A stretch of 8,523 bases of DNA from CAXFCD01 sp964001155 (GTDB lineage: Bacteria > Fidelibacterota > Marinisomatia > Marinisomatales > UBA1611). The DNA lies in contig CAXFCD010000048.1 in the NCBI GenBank assembly GCA_964001155.1, positions 1 through 8,523 of the forward strand, read 5' to 3'. The first letter of the stretch is position 1. Each line of letters opens with the position of its first letter. The notes under the pieces were generated by a model. The model searched no databases. It had not been told where the DNA came from and saw only the letters and a program-made list of their open reading frames with translations. Of this stretch, positions 5,527-8,523 are shown piece after piece. The translations under genes and the position numbers were made by a program.

Positions 5527-6846
5527 TTATTCGTTTAACCGGCCGAGCCTGCGATACTTTTCTTTATATTTTTCCCAGAGATTTTTCTGGCGATCTGTTA
5601 AGTCCACTTCCCGACCTTGGATGTAAGCTTTGGTTGGATTTGTAGTTTGAATCAATGGATGTGTATCTGCAATGAAGAATGTTGCATCCTTCCCGGGGTC
5701 CAAAGAACCAACTTTATCATCCACACCTAAAATCTCAGCTGCAGATAATGTAATTGATCGCAAGGCTTCGCTTTTAGGTAGCCCCCAGGAAGCTGCACGC
5801 ATAGCTTCATTTGGGAGTAGTCGTACTTGTCCATCGGACGTGTAACCGGTATCCGTGGAAATACAGAACCGCACGCCTGCCTCGTGGAGCATGGTAGGAA
5901 CTTTGTATGGTGTATGGACTGGTTCAAATCGTCGTCGTGGTGTCATTTGGACACCAACCAAAATCACCGGAATATTATTTTTAACAAGAAGTTCAGGATT
6001 CCGCCAAGCATCTCGACCGCCAACAATTACAATATTGAAATCGTGTTTGTTCGCCCATTTGACTGCCGCTTCAATTTGGCGAATGTCGTTGGCAAAGACA
6101 TGAATGGGTTCCTTATGAACGATAAAGGGAACCATGGATTCCAATCGAAGATCCGATTGTTGTTTTTGTTCAGCTTTTCTTTCTTTTACAGAACGACGTT
6201 GGTGATAGGCTTGCACATTCCTGACCATTCTATCAATTTCCCTAACAGCTTTATTGTAGGCATCCCGTTGATCTTTTTCTTTCTTTTTTGCATCTTTCCT
6301 GAAATTGAAACGCATATTCGGCCAATTCAGATTTAGAGCAGCAGGATGCTTCAACGTGGCATCTTCCCAAGTCCAGCCATCCATTAACATAACAGATGAT
6401 TGTCCGGGGAACCGTCCAGAAGTTGGGGCAGAGTTAGCCACCAAAACACCATTGGAACGCGTCACTGGTATTAAATCAGAATCAGGGTGATAACTCACAT
6501 TGGCTCTTACATTTGGATTTATTTCACCAATTTCTGAATGATCATTGGTTTGCTTTACTGCACCAATCTCTGTTAAACCCAATCTGGTATAAGCTGCTAT
6601 ATAACCGGGGACAACATGCTTCCCATAAATATCATAGATATCTGTTTCAGGTGAGGGTTGAATCTGTTGATCTATTGTGACAATTTTTCCATTTGCAAAC
6701 AAGAGGTCATAACCTTCTAAAACATCCCCCGAAACGGTATGCAGTGTGCCGCCTTTTAAAAGAATCGGACGTTTCTGATCCATGCCCGGAATTTGGTCAT
6801 TCGAAAATAATGATGAGAAAAGAAGTATTGATAATAAATGTTTCAT
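5527..6846 (-). CDS. Exported amidohydrolase-superfamily protein lacking most metal ligands
   Basis: This 439-residue protein resembles COG1228-type amidohydrolases (imidazolonepropionase-like). A short signal peptide (MKHLLSILLFSSLFS) suggests export to the periplasm. The N-terminal beta part reads LLKGGTLHTVSGDVLEGYDL and ANGKIVTID; the C-terminal end keeps ITLSAAEILGVDDKVGSLDP and GKDATFFIAD. The usual PGxIDxHxH metal motif is instead PGYIAAYTR (80-88), with both His lost. H249 remains where the neighbour has HCH, but the second His is Phe; the later QH is GG. Asp332 (STD) is kept. A long Lys/Arg/Glu-rich helical insert lies at about 183-236. I chose ATG at 6846 because it follows a strong ribosome binding site and overlaps the upstream stop as TAATG; an ATG at 6861 is less likely. 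Tight coupling to an apparently active paralogue points to a heteromeric complex with a structural or regulatory subunit. Confidence 0.85.
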   Translation of the reverse strand: MKHLLSILLFSSLFSNDQIPGMDQKRPILLKGGTLHTVSGDVLEGYDLLFANGKIVTIDQQIQPSPETDIYDIYGKHVVPGYIAAYTRLGLTEIGAVKQTNDHSEIGEINPNVRANVSYHPDSDLIPVTRSNGVLVANSAPTSGRFPGQSSVMLMDGWTWEDATLKHPAALNLNWPNMRFNFRKDAKKKEKDQRDAYNKAVREIDRMVRNVQAYHQRRSVKERKAEQKQQSDLRLESMVPFIVHKEPIHVFANDIRQIEAAVKWANKHDFNIVIVGGRDAWRNPELLVKNNIPVILVGVQMTPRRRFEPVHTPYKVPTMLHEAGVRFCISTDTGYTSDGQVRLLPNEAMRAASWGLPKSEALRSITLSAAEILGVDDKVGSLDPGKDATFFIADTHPLIQTTNPTKAYIQGREVDLTDRQKNLWEKYKEKYRRLGRLNE

Positions 6847-8523
6847 TAGTAAGCCTCCCATCCCATTAAGTCTTTATCTTCAATGTCACAACTATGTTCA
6901 TGGTTATGATTGGTTTCACTGGGTTTCATTTCTTTTCCACCGGGACTTGAAGTTGTGGCTAAAATCTTTTGTATCAAGTCTTCTCTCACAGTTTTATCTC
7001 TATCTTCCAATTCTGCATTTTCATCTTTTGAGAAATACCGGACACCTTCAATCCACGTTTCTTGCACGTGGGAATAAATGGACAATGGTGGTCCGTCCCA
7101 AATGACAAAATCAGCATCTTTGCCTTCTTCCAATGAACCAACCCATTCATCAATTCCAAGCTGTTTGGCAGGATTAATGGTGACAAAGTTCAGCGCTTCT
7201 TCTTCATCTAATCCGCCATATTTCACCGCTTTCGTTGCTTCCGTATTCATTCGCCGAGCCAATTCATCATCATCGGAATTGAAAGAAACAAGGACATCAT
7301 TTCTGGCCATCAAGGTTCCATTATAAGGGATAGCATCAATGACTTCATATTTATATTGCCACCAATCAGAAAAGGTTGATGCACCGGCGCCGTGTTCTGC
7401 TATCCGTTCAGCCACTTTGTATCCTTCCAAGACATGTTGGAATGTGGCAATGGTAAAGCCAAAATCCTCAGCAATTCGCGTCAGCATGAGGATTTCATCC
7501 TGACGATAAGAATGACAGTGAAGTAATCGTGTTCCCTCCAAGATTTCTGCTAGAGCTTCTAATTCTAGATCTATTCGAGGAGGGACTTTCTTTCGCTGCG
7601 CTTTGGAATTTCGGTTATAGGTTTTGTGTTTATGGCGATAATCCTGAGCTGCCCGAAATGCATTACGAATCACTTGTTCTACACCCATCCGGGTTTGAGG
7701 ATATCTTGTACCTGGCCAATTTGCTTGTTTTACATTTTCACCCAAAGCGAATTTGATACCTTGTGGTGCTTTGTCAAAAAGGAGATCTTCCGGACCAGCA
7801 CCCCACCGAAGTTTGATCACAGCATTTTGTCCACCGATTGGATTGGCGGATCCATGGAGCACATTGGCTGTAGTGAGTCCGCCACCTAACTGACGGTACA
7901 CATTAATATCATCAGCATAAAGCACATCACGGATTCGGACTTCCGCTGTTACATTTTGCGCTCCTTCATTTATAGATGAAGCAGCGGAGTGGCTGTGACA
8001 ATCAATCAGTCCCGGTGTCACAAATTTCCCTGTCCCATCGATTACAAGAGCGCTCCCTTGTGGTACAGTCACATCCGGTGCAACTTTATCAATCTTTCCG
8101 TCTACAAAGAGAATATCCCAATCTTCTAGAACCCCTTTTGGTCCGCAAGTCCAAAGCGTAGCATTATCAATTAAAACTGCATTCGGTGCCATCAAATCAC
8201 CTGATAATCCATAAGCGCCTTCAGGAAAAAACACAGGCGCATCGCTGGCTACATCCGGCGTTCTTGGTTTGGGTTCAACCGTTTTTGTTCGTGTTGCTGA
8301 AAATGAAAATGCATCGCCAGAACCATCATGAGCGGAACCGGAAATATTATCTTTGATAATTTCACCATTAAAAGCCAACGCACCTTTAAAGCCCATGGGT
8401 TTTCCATCCACTGTAAAACTCACAGATGATTCATAAATGTCCAACTCGCGAATTTTGAGTTTCTCTTCGCCTACGAGAATGGTGCCACCAAGCTTCCCAC
8501 CGAAAGATGGTTTTCCTTTTGGA
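6846..8523 (-). CDS. Amidohydrolase-superfamily metal-dependent hydrolase with N-terminal beta domain (5' end outside the window)
   Basis: The frame is open to the window edge, so 558 C-terminal residues are visible and the start is outside; a TTG at 8444 is not needed as a start. Visible residues 1 to about 90 form a beta-rich domain (FKGALAFNGEI, DAFSFSATR). The amidohydrolase domain follows: VLIDNATLWTC, DILFVDGKIDKVAPDV, then VTPGLIDCHSHSA with metal-ligand His176 and His178. Further ligand candidates are H335-C-H337, QH363 and Asp417 (NSD), all as expected for an active COG1228-like enzyme. VTINPAKQLGIDEWVGSLEE and GKDADFVIWD form the C-terminal beta part. The tail is His-rich (HNHEHSCD, 539-546). 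The hydrolysed substrate is unknown; the family acts on cyclic amides, dipeptides and related C-N bonds. Relatives of about 1000 residues with an extra N-terminal amidohydrolase-like region are known to me from Bacteroidota, so this protein may be much longer. It shares a TAATG overlap with the degenerate paralogue downstream. Confidence 0.88.
   Translation of the reverse strand, partial: PKGKPSFGGKLGGTILVGEEKLKIRELDIYESSVSFTVDGKPMGFKGALAFNGEIIKDNISGSAHDGSGDAFSFSATRTKTVEPKPRTPDVASDAPVFFPEGAYGLSGDLMAPNAVLIDNATLWTCGPKGVLEDWDILFVDGKIDKVAPDVTVPQGSALVIDGTGKFVTPGLIDCHSHSAASSINEGAQNVTAEVRIRDVLYADDINVYRQLGGGLTTANVLHGSANPIGGQNAVIKLRWGAGPEDLLFDKAPQGIKFALGENVKQANWPGTRYPQTRMGVEQVIRNAFRAAQDYRHKHKTYNRNSKAQRKKVPPRIDLELEALAEILEGTRLLHCHSYRQDEILMLTRIAEDFGFTIATFQHVLEGYKVAERIAEHGAGASTFSDWWQYKYEVIDAIPYNGTLMARNDVLVSFNSDDDELARRMNTEATKAVKYGGLDEEEALNFVTINPAKQLGIDEWVGSLEEGKDADFVIWDGPPLSIYSHVQETWIEGVRYFSKDENAELEDRDKTVREDLIQKILATTSSPGGKEMKPSETNHNHEHSCDIEDKDLMGWEAY
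6854..6859 (-). promoter_or_regulatory. Strong ribosome binding site that fixes the start of the downstream amidohydrolase
   Basis: On the - strand GGGAGG lies 7 bases before the ATG at 6846 and is formed by the final Trp-Glu-Ala codons of the upstream gene. It favours the 6846 start over the in-frame ATG at 6861, which overlaps this site. Confidence 0.75.

Noticed and set aside
5827..6336. A 169-codon open frame on the + strand opposite the degenerate amidohydrolase
   Set aside because: It lies wholly antisense to a well-supported gene with family motifs, and its product shows no recognisable domain or ribosome binding site.
6847..6861. In-frame ATG at 6861 as the start of the downstream amidohydrolase
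   Set aside because: It overlaps the strong GGGAGG site and would add MGGLL before the signal peptide; the ATG at 6846 has correct spacing and the TAATG overlap.
6782..7105. A 107-codon open frame on the + strand across the junction of the two amidohydrolase genes
   Set aside because: It is antisense to both genes, has an unstructured composition and no start signal; it is a shadow of the coding strand.
8442..8444. TTG at 8444 as the start of the upstream amidohydrolase
   Set aside because: The frame stays open for 26 more codons to the window edge, and those codons continue the same beta-rich domain, so the gene is simply cut by the edge.

Overview
The window looks like chromosomal DNA from a Gram-negative, didermic bacterium of the Bacteroidota/FCB type, possibly Candidatus Neomarinimicrobiota (SAR406). 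The evidence is a TonB-dependent receptor with an N-terminal carboxypeptidase-regulatory-like domain, a lipoprotein whose mature N-terminus is CEDDD, AT-rich gene leaders often lacking a Shine-Dalgarno sequence, and degenerate inverted repeats between genes. The lineage is inference; no rRNA or other marker gene is present.

Region 1 (1-1455, + strand) is the end of an apparent operon: the C-terminus of an outer-membrane beta-barrel protein, then a membrane-anchored periplasmic FMN-binding protein with a clear covalent-flavinylation motif, then an overlapping four-helix membrane protein of unknown family carrying an H-x-H pair. Together they suggest an envelope flavin redox module.

Region 2 (1456-4825, + strand) starts with a 174-base gap holding several inverted repeats. 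A TetR-type regulator follows, coupled through a TAATG stop/start overlap to a 712-residue TonB-dependent receptor, and then a small lipoprotein with a good ribosome binding site. This reads as a regulator-receptor-lipoprotein uptake operon; the substrate cannot be read from the sequence.

Region 3 (4826-5526) holds a compound nested inverted-repeat element of about 205 bases, a small DUF454/YbaN-type membrane protein, and a second, shorter inverted-repeat element in the gap between convergent genes.

Region 4 (5527-8523, - strand) carries two translationally coupled amidohydrolase-superfamily proteins. The upstream one is cut by the right window edge. It has a beta-rich domain followed by an amidohydrolase domain with intact metal-ligand motifs and a His-rich tail. 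The downstream one is an exported paralogue that has lost most of the metal ligands, so it looks like a pseudoenzyme partner. This pair and the FMN/four-helix pair are the most interesting systems here. No tRNA, rRNA, CRISPR array, transposase or integrase gene was seen.
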